Source: Ampullaceana balthica
Lineage: Eukaryota; Mollusca; Gastropoda; Lymnaeidae
DNA length: 64,000 nucleotides
Assembly (NCBI GenBank): GCA_944989445.1
Contig: CALYLW010000126.1
Span: forward strand, 248,001-312,000
Direction of reading: 5' to 3'
Numbering within the stretch: the stretch's first letter is position 1; every line of letters starts with the position of its first letter. The translations under genes were made by a program, and so were the position numbers. Below, piece after piece: positions 1-11,488 of the stretch. The notes under the pieces were generated by a model. That model was not told the DNA's origin, searched no databases, and saw only the letters and a program-made list of their open reading frames with translations.

Positions 1-1089
1 GGGGATCTGTACACACCATCACAGATTGTGCTGGGAATTTGTCATCATCGATGATTGTAGCAGCGTCGGCTCCAGATGACTCCAGGCCTGGCCGCTGTGG
101 AATGGTAAGGTTTTGGGACTCTTTCCGTAAAGTCAATCTAGGGCCCTCTCCAGGGGAAGGATCTGGAGACGGTCCTTCTCTGGCCTTTCTAATCAAAGTG
201 TGAGAGTCCTTCTCCACTTTGTTCTTTGCTCTCCTCAGCTCCTCTATCTCCCTGTGAAGAGGAGCCGAGTCACATATTGTGGTCAGTTCTCGTCTTGCCG
301 ACTTGGTTGGGTCATCTGTCCTTGAACTAATTTCAGAGACTGACCTACCATTAGTTTCATGGGGTGGAGATGTCGGCTTTGTTTGTGTGAGGGAGATATC
401 AACTCCTCCCGCAATTGGTTGTGTTTGTTTGAGGGAGACACTTGCTCCCACAATTGGTTGTGTTTGTGTAAGGGAGACACTTGCTCCCACAATTGGTTGT
501 GTTTGTGTAGGGGAGACACTTGCTCCCACAATTGGTTGTGTTTGTGTAGGGGAGACACTTGCTCCCACAATTGGTTGTGTTTGTGTAGGGGAGACACTTG
601 CTCCCACTCTTGGTTGGGTTTGTGTAGGGGAGACACTTGCTCCCACAATTGGTTGTGTTTGTGTAGGGGAGACACTTGCTCCCACAATTGGTTGTGTTTG
701 TGTAGGGGAGACACTTGCTCCCACTCTTGGTTGCGTTTGTGTTACGGACCTAGACGCTAATAACGACGTCTGAAAATCTCTATCCGATTTCCTGTACCCC
801 TCGCTTCGCCGCTCTGGGTACCATCTTGGGGCGACCGGACTCCGCGGTCTACTTGGCCTGCTGAGTGGCGGTGTTAAGAGGTACTTTTCTAGATGGTCAG
901 TGGACTGTTCCAATGATGCCCCGGATCTGGAATGTTGCTGACCTGCAGCAGTTGGGGCAGACGATGTTGGGCTGCCCGCCAAGGTCATGGTGGACGGGGC
1001 AGATGGAGGACTGCCCGCCAAGGTCATGACTAAAGGTGAAGCAGGGGCAGACAATGAAGAGCTAGCAGCAGATATCATAGTCATCTCCT
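1..1089 (-). CDS. Exon x13: Ser/Pro-rich tail with 13-residue coding repeats, continues past the left edge
   Basis: The acceptor reads ...tgtttcag at 1090-1097 and the frame, entered after two bases, is open for all 362 codons to position 1. It begins EMTMISAASSS, has two copies of a MTLAGSP-type motif, a Pro/Arg-rich stretch (TPPLSRPSRPRSPVAP), then nine 13-residue repeats of the type SPTQTQPIVGASV, and ends in a mixed charged segment with a short helix (HREIEELRRAKNKVEKD). It joins exon x12 in phase (G plus AG gives Glu). Two shorter open frames in the same place, one on each strand, come from the 39-bp period and are not coding. A cryptic donor (ATGgtaggt, near 338) could give a shorter splice form. 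The repeats suggest a disordered tail; function is unknown. Confidence 0.85.
395..747. repeat. Exonic minisatellite, 39-bp unit, nine copies
   Basis: The core ggttg recurs at exact 39-bp steps (417, 456, 495, 534, 573, 612, 651, 690, 729). All copies keep the minus-strand frame of exon x13. Two copies, at about 606 and 723, carry actcttgg instead of acaattgg, which changes Ile to Arg in the repeat. Confidence 0.95.
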
Positions 1090-1842
1090 CTGAAACATAA
1101 TCAATACTTTTTTCCACCCGCTAAGATGTAGTGTTTCTTAAAAAAATAATGCAAAATTAAATATTCTATTGTAAATAACAGATGGTTGTATTGTGTAATG
1201 AAGGAGTTAATATTACAAATTTTTCAAGAAATGATATGAGAGTAAGAGTAATTACACTTGAACCTTTGTGATTTTTTAATATTTTCAGAAACATAAAACT
1301 CTAGGATATTTTGAATTTAATTTTAAAAAGTATTGATTTTGAAATCTCGCTAAGGTAGAAAAGTCAATGCTAATTGTCAATAAAAGACTTATTTTATTTC
1401 TCGACGTTCAAATTACTGTTTTATTTTTCAGCTATTTTAATAGCGTTAAGATTAGAATGTTTTCTTTTAGTAATCAGCTTTTACTTACACTTCCATCCTA
1501 GGCAGCAGTGAATGTACATTAAAATGAGTTTATAAAAGCAACATATTTTAAGGCTAAAGGACTAAATATTACCTAAGTACATGAGGTTTAAACAACATGT
1601 TGTACTATTTTAATCTATTTGAACTAAATATCCTTATGATATATTAACAATCTCTATTGGTGAAAGTCTATTTTGATGTTGTTATTTAAAGAGATGTACG
1701 ATATAGGTGATCACATTTACATGCCTAGAGCTAGCAGAAACTACCCATGTGTTACAGTTGCTTCCAGACTTAGAACCAGACGATTGCTCAACATTTAAAA
1801 AAATGATGATTTCAGAAATCAGCCCCCACCCTTTTCGAAGTC
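1090..1842. other. AT-rich intron, no gene seen
   Basis: AT-rich single-copy sequence upstream of exon x13. No further exon, RNA gene or element is recognisable. Confidence 0.7.
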
Positions 1843-2333
1843 CCTCTTCAGATCCCTCCTCTCTGGTTCTAGCCTCTCAACACCCCTTCTGTCAAAGTCA
1901 CACCTCTTCAGATCCCTCCTCTCTGGTTCTAGCCTCTCAACACCCCTTCTGTCAAAGTCATACCTCTTCAGATCCCTCCTCTCTGGTTCTAGCCTCTCAA
2001 CACCCCTTCTGTCAAAGTCACACATCTTCAGATCCCTCCTCTCTGATTCTAGCCTCTCAACACCCCTTCTGTCAAAGTCACACCTCTTCAGATCCCTCCT
2101 CTCTAGTTCTAGCCTCTCAACACCCCATCTGTCAAAGTCACACCTCTTCAGATCCCTCCTCTCTAGTTCTAGCCTCTCAACACCCCATCTGTCAAAGTCA
2201 CACCTCTTCAGATCCCTCCTCTCTAGTTCTAGCCTCTCAACAACCCATCTGTCAAAGTCACACCTCTTCAGATCCATCCTCTCTGGTTCTAGCATCTCAA
2301 CACCCCTTCTGTCAAAGTCACACCTCTTCAAGC
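1843..2333. repeat. Minisatellite, 60-bp unit, eight copies
   Basis: The unit begins cctcttcagatccctcctct and ends gtcaaagtcaca. Copies differ by single bases (ccccttc or ccccatc; ctggttc or ctagttc). Both strands are open because 60 is a multiple of three. The array ends 13 bp from the splice donor of exon x12. Confidence 0.95.
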
Positions 2334-2347
2334 GTCCTCTGACTTAC

Positions 2348-2447
2348 CTGCTATGTATGGAATGTTGACACGGGGTCCCTCTGGGGGATGAAATCTCGGC
2401 TCTCTATGTATCACAGATTTTACAGGCGTTGCCGAGGAAACTTCCAT
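2348..2447 (-). CDS. Exon x12
   Basis: Acceptor ttgtttgtag and donor GCAG|gtaagt bound a 100-nt open segment entered in phase 0 and left in phase 1. It encodes MEVSSATPVKSVIH followed by a basic/proline segment ending NIPYIA. It continues the frame of x11 (ends ...QAL) and hands over to x13 with a split Glu codon. No domain is recognisable; it links the coiled coil to the disordered tail. Confidence 0.8.
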
Positions 2448-2843
2448 CTACAAACAATGTTGAATGCCATTATTCCTCATCGTAGCATTTATTGGGTTGC
2501 AACTTATTTAAGAAGAAGAATACGTTTAAGAGAATGTGAACGTTAGATTTCGATAAATAAAGTTGCTTCAATAAAATAAATTCGACATATTAGCGGCGTA
2601 TTAATGGTTACGAACATTCCGGTAAGGCCAATGATTTTAAACATATTTCCAATTCACCTACAAAAAATACGTAGCAGGTAAAAATGCCTTCATAAAAAAA
2701 GAGAAAAATGGCCTACGGGGCAGACCATCTCCACCTCATCCATCCTTCTACACCATCGGCCTCAAGTAATTTAAGTATGTATGAGCTGGGATGGTCCTCT
2801 GTTCTTTTGTAGATGAACAAAAATAACATTAACTATTAACTAA
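2448..2843. other. Intron, no gene seen
   Basis: AT-rich sequence with no exon, repeat array or recognisable element. Confidence 0.65.
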
Positions 2844-2850
2844 ACTAACT

Positions 2851-3072
2851 CTGGATAGCGAAGTCAATAGTGCGCTCGCCTCACAAAATGAGGGGCGTGG
2901 GATCTAGCCCACGTTAAAGCAACAATTAAAATGTTGATGAATGACTATCGCTAAAAAGTCATCCGCTGACCCGGAGAGGAGATGGGCGCCGCTAGGTCTA
3001 CCAAGCCCCGAGAACGTTCCAATGGAAACATTAGAACCCCCTACGACCACGAGTTTATGGGGACACACACAC
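2851..3072 (+). mobile_element. tRNA-like SINE, copy 1
   Basis: About 220 bp starting ctggatagcgaagtcaatag. It includes a B-box-like gtgggatctagcccac, a middle part with gagaggagatgggcgccgc, and a tail ending in a short AC run. The heptamer ACTAACT lies on both sides (2844-2850 and 3073-3079), a likely target duplication. A second copy at 39.2 kb matches along its length. It sits just inside the intron after exon x11, antisense to the gene. Confidence 0.7.
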
Positions 3073-3106
3073 ACTAACTGCGTGCTTCTAGCAGCAAACT
3101 CCCTAC

Positions 3107-3322
3107 CAAAGCTTGTGGTCTCTGTCTCTCAGCACCGCTGAAGGTGTTCCAACGTTTCAAAGAAGCGAACCTCTTGGCCTCCTGGAACTGGTACAGCTCC
3201 GTCTCACGCCTGGTGATGTCAGCCTGCAGGAGTAGGTTGTTGACCTCTTGGAGCAGCAACTGTCGCTTGATACCCATGATCTCTCGGTTCCTCTCCAGAT
3301 GACTCAGTCGCAGGTTGTTCAT
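3107..3322 (-). CDS. Exon x11: coiled-coil segment
   Basis: This 72-codon exon has acceptor ttctgtcaaccag and donor CTTTG|gtaggg, phase 0 at both ends. It begins MNNLRLSHLERNREI and has regular Leu/Ile spacing with alternating charge over about 50 residues, typical of a coiled coil. It ends in a more basic, less helical stretch (KRWNTFSGAERQRP). It joins x10 (KLQVQ) and x12 without frame loss. The internal Met at its start is probably not an initiator because three upstream exons read into it. An unused open frame runs past the donor for a few codons, into the intron. Confidence 0.9.
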
Positions 3323-3603
3323 CTGGTTGACAGAAATTCATTTTGAATATGCCTTTTATTCCAGTCAGTTTGTTGTTACACGGGACACAAGAGCTTTCAA
3401 GATCGGGGATCAGACAAGACAACGGATACACAATCAGGCTTCGACCAAAATAATCAAAATTTAGGTAGCAATATCTTCAGTTAAATTGAGACAAGTCCAA
3501 GTTTTAATTCTATAAATAGTTCTCTAGCACTGACGTGAAATATGCGAGAGGTGCTACAGCGTATCGTTGCATTAACAAGTCTATGAACGTTAAGTGTCAT
3601 TAC
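3323..3603. other. Short intron
   Basis: A 281-bp intron between x10 and x11 with GT and AG ends. No other feature seen. Confidence 0.8.
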
Positions 3604-3680
3604 CTGTACTTGAAGTTTCATAGCCTGGCTGTACAGTGTTTCAAAGTTCGTCAAGGCCATTGTTTTTTGGCTGTGCTCCT
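3604..3680 (-). CDS. Exon x10: short coiled-coil segment
   Basis: Acceptor tgtatatattcag and donor GTACAG|gtaatg bound 77 nt. The frame enters after two bases (split Glu with x9) and leaves in phase 0. It encodes EEHSQKTMALTNFETLYSQA and then MKLQVQ, a helical stretch continuing into x11. Confidence 0.8.
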
Positions 3681-3975
3681 CTGAATATATACAAGAATTG
3701 AATGTGTCATTTCAAAATAGGAGTTCAATCCCTTTGATATAAAATAAATTGTAATTGCAAATGTATAATCTAGTTATAAACAAACCAAATAATGCATGCG
3801 TGTCTTATATCTATTTATGTTAGTGACACAAATGTTATTTCTGTGGGTAAGCATTCTATTGCGGACGTAAGTGTAGTTAAAATGCGATTAAAATGTTTGC
3901 TTCTCAACTCTGACGAAGGTAAAGTATGGTAACCGTAAAAACATAAATGAACGATGACGTCACAACGGAGCTGAC

Positions 3976-4078
3976 CTGACTTGGTGGCCTGCACTAACAT
4001 GGTCCTCATCTGGTCCACCAACTCTACCAGCTGAGTGTGGACGGTCTCTTCTCCTTCTATACTCTGCCATTTACCGAC
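3976..4078 (-). CDS. Exon x9: coiled-coil segment
   Basis: Acceptor ggggtcatcag and donor GTCAG|gtcagc bound 103 nt, phase 0 in and phase 1 out. It encodes VGKWQSIEGEETVHTQLVEL then VDQMRTMLVQATKS, helical with heptad-like Val/Leu/Met spacing. The donor is of the gtcag type also seen at x8 and x5, so it looks tolerated in this genome. Confidence 0.85.
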
Positions 4079-4274
4079 CTGATGACCCCGTCAATGTAAA
4101 GGTAAAAGTAAATTAATTGGCGATAAAAGTTACAATTTACATGGGCTGACTCCATTATTGGATGAGGTTCAGGGAACAATGTGTCATTTTTGTATAATGA
4201 AACTTAAAAAAAAACAGTGAGTAATCACAAGATATCTTTTTGAGATGAGCGAACTTCAAAATCAGTTATATCAA

Positions 4275-4620
4275 GGGAAAGTCAACAATTATACGAGGGT
4301 GGGAAGCGAGTCTTTTTAATCCCATTGGATAATGTCTGTCGATTGTGATGCAAGTCTGAAGAGACGGTCGAACATCTGCTGATAGAATGCCCCGTGTTGG
4401 CCGGAGACGGTCGAGAATCTGCTGATAGAATGCCCCGTGTTGGCCGGAGACGGACGAGAATCTGTTGATAGAATGTCCAGCGTTGGCCGGGGATTTAGGA
4501 TAGAGAAACCCCAAAACCTTCGGAAAAGTATATTTGCGGTGATGCCCGCTTGATGAGGCTTTCCAGTGGTCAATTGAGCCGGGTCCTAAGAGCGTAGAGC
4601 TCAACCCAAAATTTAATGTC
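4275..4620 (+). pseudogene. LINE C-terminal fragment with zinc-finger-like motif
   Basis: At about 4337-4403 the plus strand reads C-R-L-stop-C-K-S-E-E-T-V-E-H-L-L-I-E-C-P-V-L-A. This is the Cys-Cys-His-Cys signature at the C-terminus of many non-LTR retrotransposon polyproteins, here with a stop in place of one residue. The segment is repeated as a 43-bp unit (4361-4489), which destroys the frame. Only a scrap of the element remains; it lies in the intron after exon x8. Confidence 0.55.
4361..4489. repeat. 43-bp unit, three tandem copies
   Basis: Unit gagacggtcgagaatctgct followed by gatagaatgccccgtgttggccg. The first copy has aaca for gaga, and the third is the most diverged. It was built from the LINE zinc-finger region. 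Confidence 0.9.
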
Positions 4621-5211
4621 ACATTTTCCCTTTGAGATAAAACGTTTATTAATTAAGACTGAAATTAAATGGGCTTTTATTTTATGGCGTGGTATTGGCT
4701 TCAAAAAATGGCGCGTCGCGAATAAATCATTGGCAGTCGAACTGCTCACAGCTAGAGAACCATTGAAATGAGACCATTGTCTGACTGCCTTGTCGCCCCC
4801 CCCCATTTGAATGAATTGTAGGGTCAGATATCAGCAAGGATTGTCATCGTACTTAATCATTTCCTGCCAGTCACCATTGCAGTCCCCCCAGCCCCTCCAG
4901 GCGTGGACTGGTCAAACAATACCTGACCCTTTCCCACATCTAATTGGCTGGAACAACACCAGATCAATATGGCGGTACAAATCAAATTTGGACCATCGAG
5001 TAGGAAATTGTTAGGTCGCGCAGAGCTCAGATGACGATCAAGAACAGTGATTCTCAAAATCACAGTTTGCTACTATGTCGCGCAGAGCTCACATCAGTTT
5101 CGTGAACAGTGATTCTACCAGACTGTGTTTAACTCAGAACAAAAACAGTCGAATTAAATTATAACTATAAGAAAACCTCAAAGATATTGTCCTGGATACT
5201 TATCTGAATAT
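4621..5211. other. Intron, no gene seen
   Basis: No supported gene. Two copies of gtcgcgcagagctca at about 5015 and 5078 mark a small local duplication of about 63 bp. Confidence 0.6.
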
Positions 5212-5219
5212 ATAAAAAT

Positions 5220-5639
5220 TTGGGCTGCGGAAATTAACGATTAAATAATCGATTAATCGTTAAAAATTTCAATCGATTAAAATTAATTTGATCGATTTAA
5301 ATGCGATTAAAATTTAAGAAAATATTTCAAATATTTTTTTTCCAACTTATTAATCATTAATTTATTTGGTTACTTACATAGTTTTCCTCGTATTATTATC
5401 ATTTATTTAGATGTGCAAACAAAAAGGGTTTTTCTTCCTTATTTCTTGCATAACAAAACGAAATTGCTGTGTTACGTCACAAAATTAGGGAGCAATGTAA
5501 TTACCGCAACTTAATCGATTTCGCAAAACAATTAATCGCAGTTTGACTGGCTCTATATATGCGTTATAAAAATATAATTAATCGATTAAGTTTTTCCAGA
5601 TTAATCGAACAATTTTTTTAAAAATCAGCACCAGCCATA
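5220..5639. mobile_element. hAT-like MITE with 8-bp target duplication
   Basis: The 420-bp element begins TTGGGCTG and ends CAGCCATA, whose complement is TATGGCTG (six of eight bases match). ATAAAAAT flanks it at 5212-5219 and 5640-5647. Both ends are filled with subterminal AATCGATTAA-type palindromes, common in hAT elements. There is no transposase frame, so it is non-autonomous. Confidence 0.65.
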
Positions 5640-5647
5640 ATAAAAAT

Positions 5648-6639
5648 ATAACTAAAGGAAGTCAGGTGGTTGAAAAGTTTATCAGACTCACTACTTAGGT
5701 CTTGTCTTCAGGGAGTTGGAATTTTATTTAAAAACCCTGAAATAAGTTGCTTATTTGATGTACGACCTGTTGTGGGCAAGGCTTTATCAAGTCTAAGAAC
5801 CCCTGTAATGGCGGTGTCGTGTGAAGAACTGTTCGAAACGGGTGTGGGGGGAGGAGAATGCTGGGTTTGAGATGTTCCCGTTTTTTGATGGGCGAAAATT
5901 GTTTTATTCTGTTTAGTGAGAGTTGGTGGGAGAAGTTGGAGCTGGGGAGGGATGGAGGGAAAGAAAGGGAAGGCAGGGGTATGTAGACGGGGGTGAATGG
6001 GGAGAAGGCACTCCATGTGTAGGCTGTGGAAGGGTGGACGGATTTGGATGGCAAGACAGCTGTAATCAATAACCACGATAAATGACATCCTTTCTTGTTC
6101 GTGTGGCAGGGAAAGCCAGGGTGGTCAAACCCAATGTTGTTACCTCACAGTGTATCTTAAAGGGAATCATCACATTGGTGGGTAATTTATAACAAAAATG
6201 ATATTAAAGTGTATGTTTATGACTGGAAAAGGGCTGGGTAAATTAATCTAAGTGTGATGTGAAGTGTTACTGAAGGGGGCATAAACGTGGCAGTCTCACA
6301 TTTTGAAATAAGTCTTGTGTGAAGATAAGAAACATTTGTGTGTAAACAGATTCCCATTCAATGGCTTGGATTCTATTGTTAGAATAACCAGATGTACACA
6401 GTATATATATGATGCATCCATTTGACCCTAAATCCTAACCATATAAACTGCGATGTGTCAGGCTTCCAGACATCCAATTATATAATCATTTTATTTTCAC
6501 CAGACTTTCGTAATCTGCGTTCACTATATTTTCACAGAGACAAGACTCAAACTTTGCATTTATCCACTTGAACAACCCCCTATCGTTCCAAACATACTTT
6601 CACCAATCAAAACGTTTTATCAACCGTCCGGCAACTGAC
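5648..6639. other. Intron, no gene seen
   Basis: Mostly single-copy. A purine-rich plus-strand stretch at 5840-6010 leaves long open frames on the minus strand with no splice-site or codon support. Confidence 0.6.
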
Positions 6640-6794
6640 CGCTGCACTCTCCATGGACATGGCCAGTTTTTCTCCAAAGTTCTCCATCAGTTTAATCTTC
6701 TCCTCCAGGTCTCCCATGGTAGTCTCCAGGTCTCCGACCTCCAGTTTGACAGGTCCAGAGAAAGAGCCCTTGGCCAGTTCACGGTGGAATCGAG
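6640..6794 (-). CDS. Exon x8: coiled-coil segment
   Basis: Acceptor attgtcttcag and donor GCAGCG|gtcagt bound 155 nt. The frame enters after two bases, completing Ala with x7, and leaves in phase 0. It encodes RFHRELAKGSFSGPVKLEVG followed by a helix (DLETTMGDLEEKIKLMENFG) and AMSMESAA. Leu/Met/Ile at heptad spacing support a coiled coil after a short Gly/Ser break. Confidence 0.9.
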
Positions 6795-7331
6795 CTGAAG
6801 ACAATATGGACATGAGAGAAGCGAGTTATACCAAATGTTATTTCAGCACTACGTTATGGCTCCATTTAATTTGTTCATGGGCACAGATTATTTTTAGAAG
6901 GAATTTTTCCCTCGCTACTGGCTAAGTTATTGAATTTTTGTTTACAATATTTAGAACCTAGACAGACAAGAGACCGACATAAATTCAAACAGACAGACAA
7001 ACTGACATACTGACTGACTAACAAAAGGTACAAACTAAATAAAAGTGGGTAAAACCCGAACTTTATCATGTGTTCTCTTCCAAGTCAGGAAGCCACGCCC
7101 ACCTCCAGTCATCTGACAGGTCATCAGTAACCAGATAAAACAACACGTCACTCATCGCTGGAGGCTCTTCTTTTGATTTATAAAGCCATGTTTATTCGGC
7201 AATGGATCACTTTTCTTTGTGTCCACTCAAAATTCCTGCCCAGCTCAATCAAACACACCAACCATCTCAGTCTATCACTTTGGAGGGGTTGATGTTTTCA
7301 TTACATTATCGTTGATGAGGGAACAATATTA
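6795..7331. other. Intron, no gene seen
   Basis: Single-copy sequence with an imperfect CAGA-type simple repeat at about 6960-7020. The large 36-bp array begins at its right edge. Confidence 0.6.
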
Positions 7332-10300
7332 CACCAGTCAACCAGCTCCATCACACCACGACTCACACACCAGTCAACCAGCTCCATCACACCACGACTC
7401 ACACACCAGTCAATGAGCTCCATCACACCACGACTCACACACCAGTCAATGAGCTCCATCACACCTCGACTCACACACCAGTCAATCATCTCCATCACAC
7501 CACGACTCACACACCAGTCAATCATCTCCATCACACCACGACTCACACATCAGTCAACCAGCTCCATCACACCTGGACTCACACACCAGTCAATCAGCTC
7601 CATCACACCTCGACTCACACACCAGTCAATGAGCTCCATCACACCACGACTCACACATCAGTCAACCAGCTCCATCACACCTGGACTCACACACCAGTCA
7701 ATGAGCTCCATCACACCACGACTCACACACCAGTCAACCAGCTCCATCACACCTGGACTCACACACCAGTCAATGAGCTCCATCACACCTGGACTCACAC
7801 ACCAGTCAATGAGCTCCATCACACCACGACTCACACATCAGTCAACCAGCTCCATCACACCTGGACTCACACACCAGTCAACCAGCTCCATCACACCTGG
7901 ACTCACACACCAGTCAATGAGCTCCATCACACCTGGACTCACACACCAGTCAATGAGCTCCATCACACCACGACTCACACATCAGTCAACCAGCTCCATC
8001 ACACCTGGACTCACACACCAGTCAACCAGCTCCATCACACCTGGACTCACACACCAGTCAATCAGCTCCATCACACCACGACTCACACACCAGTCAACCA
8101 GCTCCATCACACCTGGACTCACACACCAGTCAATGAGCTCCATCACACCACGACTCACACATCAGTCAACCAGCTCCATCACACCTGGACTCACACACCA
8201 GTCAACCAGCTCCATCACACCACGACTCACACACCAGTCAACCAGCTCCATCACACCTGGACTCACACACCAGTCAATGAGCTCCATCACACCACGACTC
8301 ACACATCAGTCAACCAGCTCCATCACACCTGGACTCACACATCAGTCAACCAGCTCCATCACACCACGACTCACACACCAGTCAACCAGCTCCATCACAC
8401 CACGACTCACACATCAGTCAACCAGCTCCATCACACCTCGACTCACACACCAGTCAATGAGCTCCATCACACCACGACTCACACATCAGTCAACCAGCTC
8501 CATCACACCTGGACTCACACACCAGTCAATCAGCTCCATCACACCTCGACTCACACACCAGTCAATCATCTCCATCACACCACGACTCACACATCAGTCA
8601 ACCAGCTCCATCACACCTGGACTCACACACCAGTCAATCAGCTCCATCACACCACGACTCACACACCAGTCAATGAGCTCCATCACACCTGGACTCACAC
8701 ACCAGTCAACCAGCTCCATCACACCTCGACTCACACACCAGTCAATGAGCTCCATCACACCTGGACTCACACACCAGTCAACCAGCTCCATCACACCTCG
8801 ACTCACACACCAGTCAACCAGCTCCATCACACCTGGACTCACACACCAGTCAACCAGCTCCATCACACCACGACTCACACACCAGTCAACCAGCTCCATC
8901 ACACCTCGACTCACACACCAGTCAATGAGCTCCATCACACCTGGACTCACACACCAGTCAACCAGCTCCATCACACCTCGACTCACACACCAGTCAACCA
9001 GCTCCATCACACCTGGACTCACACACCAGTCAACCAGCTCCATCACACCTGGACTCACACACCAGTCAACCAGCTCCATCACACCACGACTCACACACCA
9101 GTCAACCAGCTCCATCACACCTGGACTCACACACCAGTCAATGAGCTCCATCACACCTGGACTCACACACCAGTCAACCAGCTCCATCACACCTCGACTC
9201 ACACACCAGTCAACCAGCTCCATCACACCTGGACTCACACATCAGTCAACCAGCTCCATCACACCTCGACTCACACATCAGTCAACCAGCTCCATCACAC
9301 CACGACTCACACACCAGTCAACCAGCTCCATCACACCTGGACTCACACACCAGTCAACCAGCTCCATCACACCTGGACTCACACACCAGTCAATCAGCTC
9401 CATCACACCTGGACTCACACACCAGTCAATCAGCTCCATCACACCTGGACTCACACACCAGTCAACCAGCTCCATCACACCTGGACTCACACACCAGTCA
9501 ACCAGCTCCATCACACCTGGACTCACACACCAGTCAACCAGCTCCATCACACCACGACTCACACACCAGTCAACCAGCTCCATCACACCTCGACTCACAC
9601 ACCAGTCAATCAGCTCCATCACACCTCGACTCACACACCAGTCAACCAGCTCCATCACACCTGGACTCACACACCAGTCAACCAGCTCCATCACACCTGG
9701 ACTCACACACCAGTCAACCAGCTCCATCACACCTCGACTCACACACCAGTCAATCAGCTCCATCACACCTCGACTCACACACCAGTCAACCAGCTCCATC
9801 ACACCTCGACTCACACACCAGTCAACCAGCTCCATCACACCACGACTCACACACCAGTCAACCAGCTCCATCACACCTGGACTCACACACCAGTCAACCA
9901 GCTCCATCACACCACGACTCACACACCAGTCAACCAGCTCCATCACACCACGACTCACACACCAGTCAACCAGCTCCATCACACCACGACTCACACACCA
10001 GTCAACCAGCTCCATCACACCACGACTCACACATCAGTCAACCAGCTCCATCACACCTGGACTCACACACCAGTCAATCAGCTCCATCACACCTCGACTC
10101 ACACACCAGTCAACCAGCTCCATCACACCTGGACTCACACACCAGTCAATCATCTCCATCACACCTGGACTCACACACCAGTCAACCAGCTCCATCACAC
10201 CTGGACTCACACACCAGTCAACCAGCTCCATCACACCTGGACTCACACACCAGTCAACCAGCTCCATCACACCTCGACTCACACACCAGTCAATCAGCTC

Positions 10301-11363
10301 CATCACACCTCGACTCACACACCAGTCAACCAGCTCCATCACACCTGGACTCACACATCAGTCAACCAGCTCCATCACACCTCGACTCACACATCAGTCA
10401 ACCAGCTCCATCACACCACGACTCACACACCAGTCAACCAGCTCCATCACACCTGGACTCACACATCAGTCAACCAGCTCCATCACACCTCGACTCACAC
10501 ATCAGTCAACCAGCTCCATCACACCACGACTCACACACCAGTCAACCAGCTCCATCACACCACGACTCACACACCAGTCAACCAGCTCCATCACACCTGG
10601 ACTCACACATCAGTCAACCAGCTCCATCACACCTCGACTCACACATCAGTCAACCAGCTCCATCACACCACGACTCACACACCAGTCAACCAGCTCCATC
10701 ACACCACGACTCACACATCAGTCAATCAGCTCCATCACACCTCGACTCACACACCAGTCAACCAGCTCCATCACACCTCGACTCACACACCAGTCAACCA
10801 GCTCCATCACACCACGACTCACACACCAGTCAACCAGCTCCATCACACCTCGACTCACACACCAGTCAACCAGCTCCATCACACCTCGACTCACACATCA
10901 GTCAACCAGCTCCATCACACCTCGACTCACACATCAGTCAACCAGCTCCATCACACCACGACTCACACACCAGTCAACCAGCTCCATCACACCTGGACTC
11001 ACACACCAGTCAACCAGCTCCATCACACCTGGACTCACACACCAGTCAACCAGCTCCATCACACCTGGACTCACACACCAGTCAACCAGCTCCATCACAC
11101 CTCGACTCACACACCAGTCAACCAGCTCCATCACACCACGACTCACACACCAGTCAATCATCTCCATCACACCTCGACTATCACACCAGTCAACCAGCTC
11201 CATCACACCACGACTCACACATCAGTCAACCAGCTCCATCACACCACGACTCACACATCAGTCAACCAGCTCCATCAAACCTCGACTCACACACCAGTCA
11301 ACCAGCTCCATCACACCACGACTCACACACCAGTCAACCAGCTCCATCACACCACGACTCGCA
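7332..11363. repeat. Large minisatellite, 36-bp unit, about 112 copies
   Basis: The unit is about ctccatcacaccacgactca then cacaccagtcaaccag. Three core variants (ccacgactc, cctggactc, cctcgactc) mix with linkers accag, atgag, atcag and atcat. Indels are almost absent, so the plus strand stays open for 1336 codons as a 12-residue repeat (SSITPRLTHQST), and the minus strand is open in blocks. It lies wholly in the x7-x8 intron and has no unique coding sequence at either end, so it is not a gene. Confidence 0.97.
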
Positions 11364-11488
11364 CAGGTCATCAAAGGTGGGACACATTTATCTCAGAAAT
11401 TTTTCTGTTGGAATTTGATTTAGAGGCTAACACTCTTTACTGTCACATAATAATTAAATACACATTTACAACCGTAAGTCCTTTCCCG

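Noticed and set aside
283..773. Open frames of 133-164 codons over the exonic repeat
   Set aside because: They lie in other frames from the spliced exon frame, which alone continues through 1-1089 and joins x12.
2853..2930. A functional tRNA gene
   Set aside because: It has B-box-like sequence but no clear cloverleaf, and it is part of a 220-bp repeated element.
7332..11363. CRISPR-like regular array
   Set aside because: There are no unique spacers; the whole unit repeats, and the DNA is eukaryotic with spliced genes.
7413..11423. 1336-codon open frame on the plus strand
   Set aside because: It consists of a 12-residue repeat from the 36-bp array, lacks unique coding ends, lies in an intron, and the opposite strand is open as well.
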